Below, one piece after another: positions 13,101 to 24,170 of a DNA stretch of 64,000 nt. The position numbers and the translations under genes are program-made. The DNA comes from Leuctra nigra (lineage: Eukaryota; Arthropoda; Insecta; Plecoptera; Leuctridae). Within the stretch, counting starts at the first letter, position 1. Each line of letters starts with the position of its first letter. The notes below the pieces were generated by a model. The model saw only the letters and a program-made list of their open reading frames with translations, searched no databases and had not been told where the DNA came from. The stretch lies in the NCBI GenBank assembly GCA_934045905.1, contig OW203766.1, positions 12,710,745-12,774,744 of the forward strand, given 5' to 3'.

Positions 13101-13726
13101 CATGGACCGACGTCCAATTCGACCACTGGTAACAGGTAAGATTCTACCACTGATCTCCATGTACTTCCACTTCGTTGCGTGGATTGCGTATTGAATCCCT
13201 ATTGAATCTTAAGCATTAGTCCCAGTGAAGTCGAAAATACATTAGAAAAGTTTTCCTTAAATGTTCCTTTTCAAGGTCATCAATGTATAACTGCATTTCA
13301 CACTATCTGAATCATTTCTTCTCATATCACTTTGAATCAACTGAATTATTACATTAGTCATAACACGTTTTAGTTACATTCGTTTTAATTTGTTACAAAT
13401 CCACAAAGTTATTACGGCTGTGATTTGGAAATGTTGACTTCACTCGCAAATCACTGATGCGCAATCCACGTGTTATATATCAGTGGATTCTACTCGGAAT
13501 CGCGTGAAATGTCTAGCTCAGTGGTATAAAACACTAATGATTGACCCCTGCCGTGTGAATGAGAGTGATTGGCTGTACAGTTATTTAGTCTAAGGCTGTA
13601 CCTACCTCTCTTGATGAAGTCCTCTGCTGTGATCTTGCCGATGCCCGTGTTGCAGCCCGTGATGACCGCTGTCTTGCCGTCCAGCCGCGCCTTGCTCGTG
13701 CACTTGCCACTGAACAGCGGCATCAT
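1185..13726 (-). CDS. SDR-4: retinol dehydrogenase 11-14-like short-chain dehydrogenase, six exons, 315 aa
   Basis: Exons (minus strand): A 13606-13726, B 10287-10490, C 7871-8029, D 6913-7032, E 1985-2192, F 1185-1320. They sum to 948 nt, all with GT-AG borders and one open frame ending in TAA. Seen: cofactor motif TGCNTGIG in exon A, NNAG at the B/C junction, NHLGHF in exon C, VSS, and the catalytic YAQSK (Tyr182, Lys186) in exon D. Family knowledge: such SDRs are NADP(H)-dependent oxidoreductases, often of retinal or other carbonyl lipids, usually membrane-associated; the substrate cannot be read from sequence. The start follows the typical insect N-terminus MMPLFSGKC; two adjacent ATGs (13726, 13723) are possible, and a gttgcag just upstream suggests a noncoding 5' exon. 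Exons D and E border the amplified arrays in intron 4. Exon F differs clearly from those of the other three paralogs. Introns are filled with transposon relics. Confidence 0.88.
1985..3149 (-). repeat. About 8-copy, ~145-bp tandem array made from the exon E 5' half plus its 3' splice acceptor (intron 4 of SDR-4)
   Basis: The marker cctggcgccgggc recurs near 2101 (genuine exon E), 2246, 2391, 2536, 2681, 2825, 2970 and 3115. Seven units carry the acceptor tract ending CCCTCAG or a variant (genuine at 2193-2194). The most upstream unit (about 3087-3149) is truncated before its acceptor. Copies read through the first ~35 codons of exon E and then hit an in-frame TAG after SSVTG, where the genuine exon continues VTGWFIK. 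Confidence 0.93.
3178..3470. repeat. Dispersed AT-rich repeat between the two splice-junction arrays
   Basis: The only non-array part of SDR-4 intron 4. It resembles 31845-32312: both share acatttgaag followed by an acgacagattagt stretch, a caaaatttca..cgattggttg segment, and gtgacgctcgct near the end. Related fragments appear near 8160-8350, 36995-37345, 48430-48760 and 61575-61640. A noncoding dispersed repeat, perhaps the 3' part of a retroelement; no terminal structure resolved. Confidence 0.6.
3483..6996 (-). repeat. 32-unit, 110-bp tandem array made from the exon D 3' half plus its 5' splice donor (intron 4 of SDR-4)
   Basis: The marker aagacagcgggtgttt recurs at 3485, 3595, 3705 and so on to 6895 with exact 110-bp spacing and no indels: 32 units, the last being the genuine exon D end. 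Each unit carries about 83 bp of exon D (from the TCC TAC AAC TCC region to CTGCAAG), the donor GTAAAC, and about 25 bp of intron. Only scattered substitutions distinguish units. The most distal unit has lost the donor dinucleotide (GT to CT). No unit contains the exon D acceptor, so these are not whole exons. Confidence 0.95.
7236..7510. other. (TTAGA)n tail followed by a G-rich segment, intron 3 of SDR-4
   Basis: Three TTAGA-like units end near 7265. The stretch 7340-7510 is unusually GC-rich with G runs (for example 7428-7445). It gives overlapping ORFs rich in Gly or Pro on both strands, which is a composition effect. Possibly a transposon fragment; no function assigned. Confidence 0.35.
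8984..9045 (+). other. Poly-G / G-rich tract, intron 2 of SDR-4
   Basis: An almost uninterrupted G run (about 8989-9006) followed by ggaggg-type clusters. Potential G-quadruplex on the plus strand. Similar G- or C-rich tracts lie at 12690-12830, 17240-17340, 25200-25240 and 25945-25970. Confidence 0.6.
9538..9826. mobile_element. Foldback MITE, ~140-bp arms (intron 2 of SDR-4)
   Basis: Begins TAAAGCTGGGTTCCCATACT and ends with its reverse complement, with almost full-length palindromy (…ATGGCTACC…, …CATGCGAATGT…) around a short centre near 9680. Flanks read gTA and TAc, compatible with a TA-type target site. A diverged relative sits at 52827-53315 in the helicase gene. Confidence 0.85.
11613..12036. 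mobile_element. hAT-like non-autonomous element with 8-bp target duplication
   Basis: The left end CAGGGACCGGAACC matches the reverse complement of the right end GGTTCCAGTCCTTG at 12 of 14 positions. Flanks are CTTATAAT (11605-11612) and CTTACAAT (12037-12044), a 7/8 match at the length hAT elements use. The interior holds many GGAACC / AACCGG subterminal repeats and no ORF. In intron 1 of SDR-4. Confidence 0.75.
12655..13110. mobile_element. G/C-run transposon fragments, intron 1 of SDR-4
   Basis: Read on the minus strand, the sequence at about 12745 begins CAGTGGCGGAGCTAGGG, a terminus type common in arthropod DNA transposons, followed by long G runs. 13015-13060 shares a gcgccccggacccgca core with 61215-61240 inside the hAT-like element at 57665-61381. 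No partner terminus or target duplication found, so these are fragments. Confidence 0.5.
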
Positions 13727-13795
13727 GTACCGGGAGACTGCAACAATGCCGAGATTGAGATGTCATTCACTTCGCATACCGATATGACGCTAATG

Positions 13796-14158
13796 TGAGT
13801 TTGATCTTGAAGAGTTTTTTAATAGTTTTTTTTATCAATATATTTTACCAATGTAATTGTTAATAAAATAGGTCTTCAGAACAGTTCATTGAAAATAATT
13901 TCATAGCTTGGAATGGAGTATTATTTTTATTCTGTCCTGTACAGACGTTCAGTGCCGGAAAGTTAGTAAAATTATGGCACTGAACGTCTGTTGGACAAGA
14001 TAAAAATAATAAACCATTCTAAGCTATAAAATTATTTTCATTGCACTGTTCTGAAGACTCGTACAAAGCGTTATTTTATAAACAATTACTTTGGTAAAAG
14101 ATATTGATAAAAATTGATTTAAAAACTCTTCATATGCCACGCTCACTACTCAGCCGTC
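13796..14158. mobile_element. TTAA-flanked MITE, copy 1 (left end degenerate)
   Basis: Long inverted arms (…taccaatgtaattgttaataaaat… against …aacaattactttggtaaaaga…) meet near 13965. The right terminus CAGCCGTC is followed by TTAA (14159-14162). The left terminus is eroded. Same family as 22926-23299. Lies upstream of the SDR-4 start. Confidence 0.75.
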
Positions 14159-14803
14159 TTAAACACATCTGTCAAATGACGTTTGTCAAAGTGACAGCGT
14201 GACATCTGTCAAAATATTATTTGTCCAAATGACAATATCAAAATAACATTTATCAACATGACATTTGTCAACGGAACATCTGTTAAAATGATTGATAATG
14301 TAATAGAGCATGTGACATTTTTACACAGACAAATTTCAAGTAGAAATAAATGAGGCGGTGTCATTCATGCAACCCTGAAAAAACAAAAAGTTGGAATACT
14401 ATAATGGAGTAAATATCTTTGATTTTAGTTACAAAGTTTTGGATTTATGAACGCAGTCTAATCTAAGTATCGATTACCACTAAGTCTGAGATTCATTCCA
14501 GTTAGAAAAGTACGGAGGACGGTATCGTGAGAATCTCTCTTGAACTTTTAACTTTAATTAGATATAATTATTAGAGCGTACAAAGCAAATCCATCACCAG
14601 ATGGCGCATAGAGCGATTAGTGGCTAAATTAGATGTATTCTCAGTAGACGCAAAATTTGGCACCAAGAAGGCAGTGAATGAAATCCTAAAAGTCACTGAA
14701 TGTCTTGGTCATATATTTTAATTATCAGTAAATAAATACAGATGAGTGATTAGTGAATAAATTGACAATAAGGTGAGTTACAAATAGAACACAGAGAATA
14801 TTA

Positions 14804-14880
14804 TTCATGTAGGTAGATCAGCAGGGAGCCGCTGAGCTTCTCAGTCGATTCCCACATTGCTGAAAGTCGCCTTTTTGTAC
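14804..14880 (-). repeat. Dispersed repeat, inverted partner of 18764-18835
   Basis: A stretch containing gatcagcagggagccgctga is the reverse complement of the block at 18764-18835, about 4 kb away. Both lie in the spacer between SDR-4 and SDR-3. Beyond this pair, 14170-14800 and 14900-15760 show only AT-rich sequence. Confidence 0.7.
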
Positions 14881-15764
14881 TTAAAGATGCAAATAAAGAT
14901 AATTGAAAATAGGTACACCATTGGATACAATAACTGTGTGTTTTCCATAATTTATTTTATGTATAAAAAGATCACTTTTGTGTCCGTAAGTGTACTGTAC
15001 ATGTTAGTAAATGATCTTAATACTCACTCGGCGAAAAACACACTCGGCGAAAAATATCATACACTATTTCACAATCACTTTAGCCGATCTATCATAAAAA
15101 ACAAGGACAACTTATTCACTTACAAAATTGTTTTGGATCTCCGGTATTTATAATCGTTATAACTCGAGAAATACGGTTTTGAACTGAAACTTTTGTAAAA
15201 AATAAACAACTTGTAAAATTATTCAAAGAGAAACGAACCTTATATTGTACTATATCCAAACTTGAGGCACTGTTTTGCTCCTCAGCTGTAAGACTTGTTA
15301 TTGCCGCGACTTCTCTGGAAGATGTGCATTGAATAGTCAATCACCGACCACTGTTAGCAGATCTCAAGAAGAGACTGACTGCTCGTGGCTCAGCACATGA
15401 TACACCCATCGCATTGGCTGGCGTCCAATACTGGTGGTTATTGTGCCAATATACAGGTGTTTTTATAGTCGTTTACTCAAGGTTGTGTTCTCCAGGAGAT
15501 ACAAAACACGGGTAAAGAAGAATAACCTACCGAACCTTATAGAACCTCATACATACAACTTAGCAACGTATCACTTATATTAGGGAAACAATGTTTCCCG
15601 TAATTGAAAAGTGTCAACTAAAATGACAGCTACCTAAAATTATAATTTAGTTTAGTTTTATTTTGACATATTGATTAATTTATATTATTGTTATTATGAA
15701 ATTGAAACTCAATAGATATTTTACTAAACTAGAAAATGTATGAAGGGATGAGTGACGAAAATAT

Positions 15765-15885
15765 CCCACGAAAACCGGGGCTCGAACACAAGATCTCTTA
15801 CTATAGGGAGAGATAGTAGAGCTCTCCCTCCAGCTAGCGAGGGTTCGAGCTCCGGTTCGGTCGGATATTTTTCACAGTCTTACAT
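15765..15885. repeat. tRNA-like SINE head fragment, palindromic
   Basis: On the minus strand a D-arm-like TAGCTGGAGGGAGAGCTC is followed about 35 bases on by a T-arm/B-box-like GTGTTCGAGCCCCGG. The plus strand also carries a GGTTCGAGCTCC B-box, so two heads may be fused in opposite orientation. No intact cloverleaf; a SINE relic is more likely than a tRNA gene. Confidence 0.4.
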
Positions 15886-16791
15886 ATACCTTCCAATCAA
15901 GGCAGGTTAAATAATAAATGGGGCGCCTTCTTTTATCCTAGACTCCGCTAGAAATTTTACATAAATAAATCAGAGGTATACCACAGAAGCCAGACAAACT
16001 AGAGAAAACAATGCAGTATCTAAACGCTCTATTTGGCGTCGTAGGGAGATATATTTTTTCTCTTGTTTGGTCAGATATTCATTAATTTAAAAAATTGTTA
16101 TCCTAATAAGTTTTTCCTAAATCGGAACTATAGCCTATTGACTTTAATATCGTAGGTATGTGAGGAGGTATAAGAATGAATGAATGAATGAATATGTAGA
16201 AACGAAGTCGTGAGGACAATCAGGTGAAGGAAGATATTGAATGAAAATATTGATATCCAATATCATGGATATATCAATAAATAATGGGATACGTGATACC
16301 ATGTCGTTGGATTTCCTATACCATCTCAGCTATGTGAAATTGTCACACGACCTACTGTAGCTTCATGCTAATTGGCAGAATAGAGATACAAGATATCCTC
16401 CTAGTGGCTATAGTCAATGATTGTATGCAGAGAAGAATGTAATTGCAAAAGATCGCTGCAAAAATAGAGTAGTTCCGTTTCACATGAATTTTACGAGCGT
16501 TTTATTTACAATTTACCTTGAAATTTAATTTATAAGGAATCTACGAAATAAAAACGTGCACACCCCGATAACCTTGAAATATGTTTATAACATCCTGTAA
16601 TTAAGTTAATAATGAGTAATGACTTACGTAACGTAACAAATTGCTCAGTTACCTATATCTTCTTCAACCCAATGCTTAATGACACATGTGAAGTGTTTGT
16701 TCTTCACAACTATCTACCAGTCACTTGAGCAGCTGACCCTAATAGTTGTAAGACTTCCCAAGCTGTCACTGTCTAATTATCTGCCTCCTTG

Positions 16792-16930
16792 CTAGACGTC
16801 ACACTCCGGCGAGTGGCCGCAACACAAACCACAACACTTGAGACGATGACGCAGGTGAATGACCTGAGACGAGCCTCTTGGTCCACAGAGGAATGTACTA
16901 CAGCATCCACAGTCGTCTTGCCTGGCAGCA
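16792..16930 (-). other. Possible orphan terminal exon encoding a Cys-rich tail
   Basis: A GC-rich island in AT-rich spacer. On the minus strand an acceptor-like gaaaacag (AG at 16931-16932) opens a 46-codon stretch to TAG at 16792. It contains DDCGCCSTFLC and LKCCGLCCGHSPEC: eight or more Cys in CC and CxCC spacing, as in secreted disulfide-rich peptides. No upstream exon was found. Function unknown; could be chance. Confidence 0.3.
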
Positions 16931-17216
16931 CTGTTTTCACTGATAGTGAAGAGATTCAAATCTGATATGAACTTATTCATTTGCCATAAGGGTTGCAACC
17001 CTTGCTTGTAGTACTGTTTTCTCTGATGGTAAAGATTTTCAAATCTGATATGAATTTCTTTACCATTGGTACACAGTGTGTTACATCGTATAATATACTG
17101 GCAACTTATCAGCAGCTAAAATCACCAAGTATGAATGAATCGTTCATAGCTACTTACTTCTTTTGTTTTACAAGCAATGCAAAATATTACAGTTTTCTCG
17201 AGGACGGACATTATGG

Positions 17217-17568
17217 GGTTGTGCATAAAAGACTGCATGCTACAGGGGTGGGTGGGGAGGGGGGGGGGGCACCAGAATTACCTTTATGCCAGAATGAGTC
17301 ACAGTGTGACGGGGGTGGGGAGGGGGGGTCTGTAGCCAGTGGGACTTGACGTTTTGATATAGACATTTTATTTCAGTTGATATGTCGAAATTTCGTTGAA
17401 AACGAATTCTGATAGATACATTTCACAGTCAGAAAAATTTAGATAGTGACATCTTTTTTTTGAGAGGGGGAGGTCGAAAGATGTGATACAGAGTGACCGG
17501 GGCGGGGCGGGGGGTCAAAATTATACCCATTTTTAGCATGACGTCCTTTATGCACACAGCCCCCATGT
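17217..17568. mobile_element. Transposon insertion with ~20-bp TIRs and G-rich core
   Basis: The left end TTGTGCATAAAAGACTGCAT and the right end (…GCATGACGTCCTTTATGCACA) are near reverse complements. The flanking sequence (gaggacggacatt… and …gcacgttgacgggtcag) is continuous in the repeat copy at 45229-45265, which acts as an empty site. The core has two G-rich blocks. Confidence 0.7.
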
Positions 17569-17667
17569 TAGCACGTTGACGGGTCAGATTTAGCTTGTAA
17601 ATGGAGGTAAACAACGTATTTTTGTAAAGTGCCGTCTTTGAAGATTTCTCAAAAGAAAACTATCAAA

Positions 17668-17757
17668 TCCTCTTACATAATGTGCACTTTTCACGCATGC
17701 GCATATCGCGTATCCTCTTACATAATGTGCACTTTTCACGCATGCGCATATCGTGTA
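17668..17757. repeat. Two direct copies of a ~44-bp unit
   Basis: The block beginning atcctcttacataatgtgca and running through cgcatgcgcatatcg occurs twice back to back. It is followed by a short gtgtaacgg duplication at about 17764-17785. Confidence 0.85.
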
Positions 17758-18321
17758 TGTCCTGGTGTAACGGGTGTAACGGGTGTCCGACAATGGAAAT
17801 GAATCCAGATGTCTTTTCAAAACGTCAAAATGACAACACGAATCTTTATATCAACTTTCAAGTAAGTTGTAACAATAATTCGTTTAAATAATATTCGAAA
17901 TCACATTCTACATACCGGATTGATGAATTAACTCCGTTTCACTAACATTTGACAGTATTTTAAGAGAAATTACATGAGAAGCAAGAGTGTAGCCAACTTG
18001 CCAAGACGTGTAGCCCATGGAAGAACATACAAGTTTCGAAACTTTCAAATTTGCAGTAGGCCGTGATTTTTTTTACATTGAACGAAAATTGGAATTAACT
18101 CTTGGGACCTTGACTTAGTAGAACCACGGGTAAAGCAATATAATGTAAATAGATTATATTTTTGGGGTTGCAAAGGGTGAGGGGTTAGGGCGGGGGGCGT
18201 AAGTGAACTTTTAAGCCCGAGTATACATATACCTAACGTGTCGCAACTTCTCATTAGCATATTGACAGTTACGCTTTGGGAATCAAAATTGTACTAAAGC
18301 GATCGAGTCAATGAGAGAGCT

Positions 18322-18637
18322 GGAGGCCAAGTCTTGAAACTTACGCTTTCAGGACGCAAACGCTCTAGGACGTCATAAAGTCCCATTTACTGTAAGAATG
18401 ACGACCTTGAAATCTACCTTTGACTGTTTAGCTTAATTTTGAATAAGGTTTAATGACTGTATAATATCTGTAATAATAATTATAATGTTTATAAATTGTT
18501 TGCAATAGATTGCTGGATGACAATCAAATAAGTGGCCTGACTTTATGTTTCACTGTCGATCACTCTTACAGTAAATGGGACTTTATGACGTCCTAGAGCG
18601 TTTGCGTCCTGAAGGCGTAAGTTTCAAGACTTGGCCT
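18322..18637. mobile_element. Foldback element, ~74-bp arms
   Basis: 18322-18396 and 18564-18637 are near-perfect reverse complements, sharing for example ggacgcaaacgctctaggac. The sequence just right of it (18641-18720, ctctggttttatctaaattt…) is directly duplicated at 18940-19020. Confidence 0.8.
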
Positions 18638-19183
18638 CCTGCTCTGGTTTTATCTAAATTTGATAGAGTATTCCATGTTTTCATAGAAATTTTTTTAAAA
18701 TCTTTTTACCCAATTTTTCTTTTTCATTTCTGTGTTTCAATTTCAATTTCAATTATCTACAAAAAGGCGACATTCAGCAATGTGGGAATCGACTGAGAAG
18801 CTCAGCGGCTCCCTGCTGATCTGCCATGTAACCTGATGTGAATTCCTGATGTTGATGTGAATTGTGCAGAGATGCAGACTTTTATTTCATCAGGAGTCAA
18901 GTAAGATCACGTGACAGATCTCAGTCAATGAGAGAGCTGCTCTGGTTTTATCTAAATTTGATAGAGTATTCCATGTTTTCATAGAAATTTTTTTAAAATC
19001 ATTTACCCAATTTTTCTTTTTTATTTCTTATGTACTCATTGGGCCGTTATTTTTTTAAGTTGCGAATTTGTTTCTGTATAATTCACTCATTTATGATTTC
19101 AGATTTGTAACTTGGATTCGTTTAGAAATTTTAATCTGTAGTAGATTTGTAATTTCCATGTAGGTACCTATTTGTTTTAGTAG

Positions 19184-19370
19184 TGTATAACATCGCACTG
19201 TTCTGCAGCTAACCTATTATGATGATGGGAGATGATGGTGAATAGGAGGTAAAGATGGAAGGTGGGAAGGAGGCGGTCGTGGCCTATTAGTTGGGTATAC
19301 CTTCCCATCATTTGCCTGTCGACTGAGGTAATACCACGAACAAAACCGTCAGGAAGAACGCTTTTTAACA
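19184..19370 (-). repeat. SINE body copy, related to 29706-30000
   Basis: Shares gcactgttctgcagcta, an aggcggtcgtgg core and a cgactgaggtaa segment with 29706-29850, in the same order. The tRNA-like head is missing here. Confidence 0.55.
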
Positions 19371-19570
19371 TTTTCCAAACTTTGGTACCTACGTAGTTTG
19401 TGATAAATTAATCATAAATTCGAATCACACAACTTACTATGTGTAAGCGGGTCCCTCTAGTATCGCCATAAAGCACACAATCACAGATATTCTTAATGGT
19501 GCCAACAAGATGGTGTCAACAATGAGGGATTTCTCGTGCAAGCTATGAATAGCTTATAGTTATTACCTAT

Positions 19571-19800
19571 AAAGGTGGATTCACACGGCCGTTCCAAACT
19601 TCGAGTTTAAAACTCAAGTTTGCCTAAGTTCCGAATCGCCGTTCCAAAAACCTTCGTGTGAACTATGAAAAGATTCGAACTGTGAGGATTGAGTTTCAAA
19701 CTTTCATAGTTCACACGGGAGTTTTTGGAACGGCGATTCGGAACTTCGGTAAACTTGAGTTTCAAACTCGAAGTTTGGAACGGCCGTGTGAATCCACCTT
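19571..19800. mobile_element. Foldback MITE, ~105-bp arms
   Basis: Starts AAAGGTGGATTCACACGGCC and ends with its reverse complement plus TTAA. The arms pair almost throughout. Flanks TAAA and TTAA suggest a TTAA-type site with one mutation. The rest of 19800-22920 is AT-rich spacer without recognised genes. Confidence 0.85.
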
Positions 19801-22369
19801 AAGACATATTCTATATATTATTCTATTTGTTAAAAAAAAACGTGTATTCCAATTTTAATAGACAAGCAAATTTATGAAAATTTAGCGTCATTGTCATTGT
19901 TGTTTTTGACTTGGTGACACCCACAACACAATACCTACAGTCAACAATCAAATACTAGATTCGAATTACTTTTTATTATTTTATGTTGGCATTAGTTACC
20001 CTATCATCACTGACACGCGAGAAGGTTTCTACCACATGTCAGACTTCCGATTGGTCTGCATTATTCAAAGCAGTAAATAATAAATATACGCTGAAGGGAA
20101 ACGTGCAATATTATTGTGTTGTGTTTATGATAGGAAGTGTGCCATAGATAAGAGCTATCACAACTTGTAGTAAAATAATTGCACGTGCCGTCGGCGTCGT
20201 TGGTATTCATATTTTCAGGTAAGATAACTTTTGAAATTGTCTATTTAATATTGTTGTTGACAATACCATTGTTGTTGTCAATTGTTGCATTGTTGTTGCA
20301 TAAAATACATTTTTTTTTATTAATATCTGCTAAATCTTGTCAAAATATTGTGCATCTTTAGACCTTTGCATTTCACTTCAGGCACAAATAATAAAATGTG
20401 TCTACTCACATAAAATAAATTATAAACATTTAATTGAATAATAATTAAATTATTAAAACTTACCTTGTCGGACTGTAGTCAAATAAACTCTAATAACAGG
20501 ATATCTTTTAAATTGTGAACATAAAACAATCATCGTTGAATTCACTGCCTTCTTGATAGTACGTCGGAAACATCACCATAGCAATGAAAAATAGAACGTT
20601 GCGTATAGGTATTTGTACACTGAAGTTAAAACGTTGAATTCTTGATCGAGTTAAGGTTCGATGCACACACACACATGAAGTGCACGGAGCATTCGACTCT
20701 CTGGCACTTGACAGACAGAACGGCTAGTAGTGGAAACAGTTCAGGACGTGCCCGCTAGAAGTTGCTTGACGCTAGAGTGCAGAGAGTTAAACGACACTGG
20801 CGGAAGATTCAGGAAGTGGTTGAAAGAAACACCAAGAGGAATCAAAATGAAATATACACAAAAATGATTATTTTATTAGGATATCCCTGCGTTCTTTTTA
20901 GTTCTTACTTCTTAAGTTAGCAATTTCGAGAGTCCACTCGAAGGTAGGTAAATATTTGAGATATTTCCTCAATATTGAAATATTCCTCATATTTTTTAAA
21001 CCATTAACAATATGAATAATAAAAAAAAATGAAAACATTCATAAATTATGATATTTGTACCCAAACTCGAATAAGAGATACATAAATTAAGAAAATTATT
21101 TATGACTTTTGGACACAAATAAAATTAATTTATGGTTGGTGTTTGTTTACATTGTTAAGATTGTCTAGAAAATTATCTGTGTTATTTATTTTTCACACTT
21201 TGAATAGATAATTTTGATTGGTTCAAAATTTATACGATTAGAAAATTATCTCTCAAGTTTATTTCGAGTGCAGCCGGCTCTTAAAAACAGTAAAAACAGA
21301 CATATCCTAATAAATGGAGCATTTTTGTGTGGATTCCATTCTCCTTTTTTCGTCAATATAATGAGGGACGTTTCTTTATTGAGTTATTTCTCTGGGTCAA
21401 ATGCAACAATGCACCCACCAAGTTACAAACATAATGTGGATGCAAGTATAGACCTTAAAGAAGATTTTCTTAATTATTGTAAACATCAAGAATATCATTT
21501 GACTTGAAACTGTTAGCTGCAACTCAGAAAATTAATTGTGTCATTCAAGAAACGATCATTTTAAATTTTCCAGATGAATTAAAATTGCTTGAGCGAGTTT
21601 AGTTTGGCCTTGAATATGACATAAGCGGCTTCATATAATTAACATTGTCATTCTTGTTTAAAGTTATCTTTTACTTGTTGGAACATTTGTTAATATCATG
21701 CCACAAAGTGTGAATATTGCGGTTACTAAACGAATATCTCCAAAACACACAGCGCTTGCAAAATAAAGACAATTTAAATAAAATAATGGAAGCTTATTGA
21801 TTTTATAGTCTAGTTCCATTGAACAGTAAAAACATCATTAAGATTGGCAACATCAAAAGCTATTTACTGAAAAAGTGGAGATTATTAAAAATCTACAATT
21901 AATCAATTTGTAATTAATCCCAAAACACCTGAGGAAAATGATTAACTTTCATTCGTCCAGATAAATTTTACAATTGATTTATGTTAGTATACGCTGTTTT
22001 AATTAAGATACTCCCAACATGAACTTCATTTCCAAAGCCATACAAAAATATCAGCTGTAGAAGTACTTCTTTAGAGTCTGTAGACTCTTTACTACAACAA
22101 TGTTTAAACTTTATAAATTGCAGAATTGATAAATAACCTTAACCTCACATGGGGGAGTATCTAAATTTTAACACCATACTTCAAATAGAGACAACAATGA
22201 ATATAATTCTGTACCTCTTGTGCAGAATTATGCACATACGATGTACATTTCAATAATTCTTGGGGAAAACTAAAAAACCAGTAATTCTGCCTTCCTCAAA
22301 TCGTGCGTATTTTGTAATAGTCACATAAATCATTTTTAAAGCGAATACATCAATATTACTGTATTGAGA

Positions 22370-22505
22370 CCTTTAGGCAGGTTTTTCAATGCTCTATTAA
22401 ATTTAAACAGTTTACTTGGTTACCATGGCAACAACCAATGACAATCTTAGAATGACCACTAAGAGACTATTAAACGTACTGATTTAACAGGCATGGAAAA
22501 ACCAG
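22370..22505. mobile_element. Diverged MITE related to 56757-56893
   Basis: Shares gtttttcaatgct, a ccatggcaacaaccaatga core and an agactatt end with the element in the helicase intron. Termini are eroded. Confidence 0.55.
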
Positions 22506-22925
22506 CTATCAGCGTACAATTTGCAATTGTATTTGATAGAGCTTGATTAGTTCCAAAAGTGTGCAACGCAAAATCATTGAAATGCACATCGGGCCTTCTG
22601 CGTCTAAGGTACGGAATTCTATTATAAAGCAATGATTAATGATTATTAAAGAGCTCTAAACTAACCCACAACATCACTGGGATTTAATAACTGCCTGGAT
22701 CAATTTGACCCTTAAACTTGAACAATTACACGAAAATAAAGCTTATGACATTTAATTTCAGGTCTCAGCTAAAACGTACGTACTGATTGAAAAACCAATG
22801 CATTGCTTACGCTTTAGGTTTCATCAACATTTCACATTTTAACATTTCAATGACCTTGGGCGAAAGATATCGAGAATAAAAATACACGTATTAGAAGACT
22901 TCGTTTATGAATTGTCGCCAATTAA

Positions 22926-23299
22926 GACGGCTGGGGCGTGGTCTTGAAGAGAATTTTAACCGATTTTTATCAATATCTTTTACCAATGTAATTGTTAATA
23001 AAATAAGGCTTTGTACGAGTTTCCAGAACAGATTTATAAAATTAAATTGATAGTTTGGAATGGGTAATTAGTTTTATTTTGTTCTACAGATGTTTAGATG
23101 CCATATTTGTTCTAATTTTCAGGCACTAAACATCTGTAGGACAAAATAAAAATATTACACCACTCCAAGCTATAAAATTATTTTCATTGAACTGTTCTGA
23201 ATACTCGTACAAAGCCTTTTTATTACAAATTACATTGGTAAAAGATATTGATAAAAATCGATCAAAAAACTCTTCAAGGTCAAACTCACTTCAGCCGTC
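22926..23299. mobile_element. TTAA-flanked MITE, copy 2 (intact ends)
   Basis: TTAA (22922-22925), GACGGCTG, long inverted arms, CAGCCGTC, TTAA (23300-23303). TTAA duplication is the piggyBac-superfamily signature. No ORF. Same family as 13796-14158. Confidence 0.85.
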
Positions 23300-24170
23300 T
23301 TAACTTAGTCTACATTATTATTTATTAAAAATAGTAAATGTATTTGTATTAAAAGTTAGATATTAAAAAATAGATGTATTATAAAGTTTATATTGATTCA
23401 CAACGGTTTGTATGAGTTAATCACATTGAAATTGACAGATTTGAATGAGTCAAAAGTTAGAGTAATAGAAGAAGAGCAAATAGAAGATATAAATGGAAGA
23501 TGAACAACATGGTGAAAAATCACATTATAATACACAAAAACATTTATATCGGAATTCAAATGTATGCAATTGACTATTTCAATCAGTTTACTGTATTAAC
23601 TGAGACCGTTTTCGCAGCTAGAGGCTGTTCAATTTCAAATAGTTTTGTATTGCATTTTATTGAGCTGTTTTTGACAGTACTGAAACACATTAGAATGTAA
23701 ATCATTAAAATTAAAATGTAAAATAAAATAAAAAAAAATAAAATATAAATTATGGAGCAGTGACATCTAGGCATAAAATTGTTTATGAGACAATTGATGT
23801 GACAGTACACTCTGTATATCATAGGTAGAAGGTCCGAAGTCCATTTCAATCATCTTGAGGGGAGCTCAAAAACCAGTACTTCTCAACCCACTCAATTATA
23901 TTTGAAATAGTGAAATGAGTAATTCTGAAAGGGATACTTAAAAAGGTAACCGTATTTGTTGACTTCAGTCAAATTGCAATGAGTATCTAGATAATTTCAA
24001 AAGTACACATGCAACTCAAAATCAAGAAAATGGACTCCGGCCCATCTACCTCTGAGGTTCAGAACTGTTGCTTCTTATGCATTTTGTAGATAAAATACTG
24101 TTGTCTTCACATTGTCTTCAATGAAACAGCCTCTAGCTTACAATGTCAGAGTCAGAGTCAGAGTGTATAG

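Noticed and set aside
15765..15885. Functional tRNA gene
   Set aside because: Only D-arm- and T-arm-like pieces are present and acceptor stems do not pair; better explained as a SINE relic.
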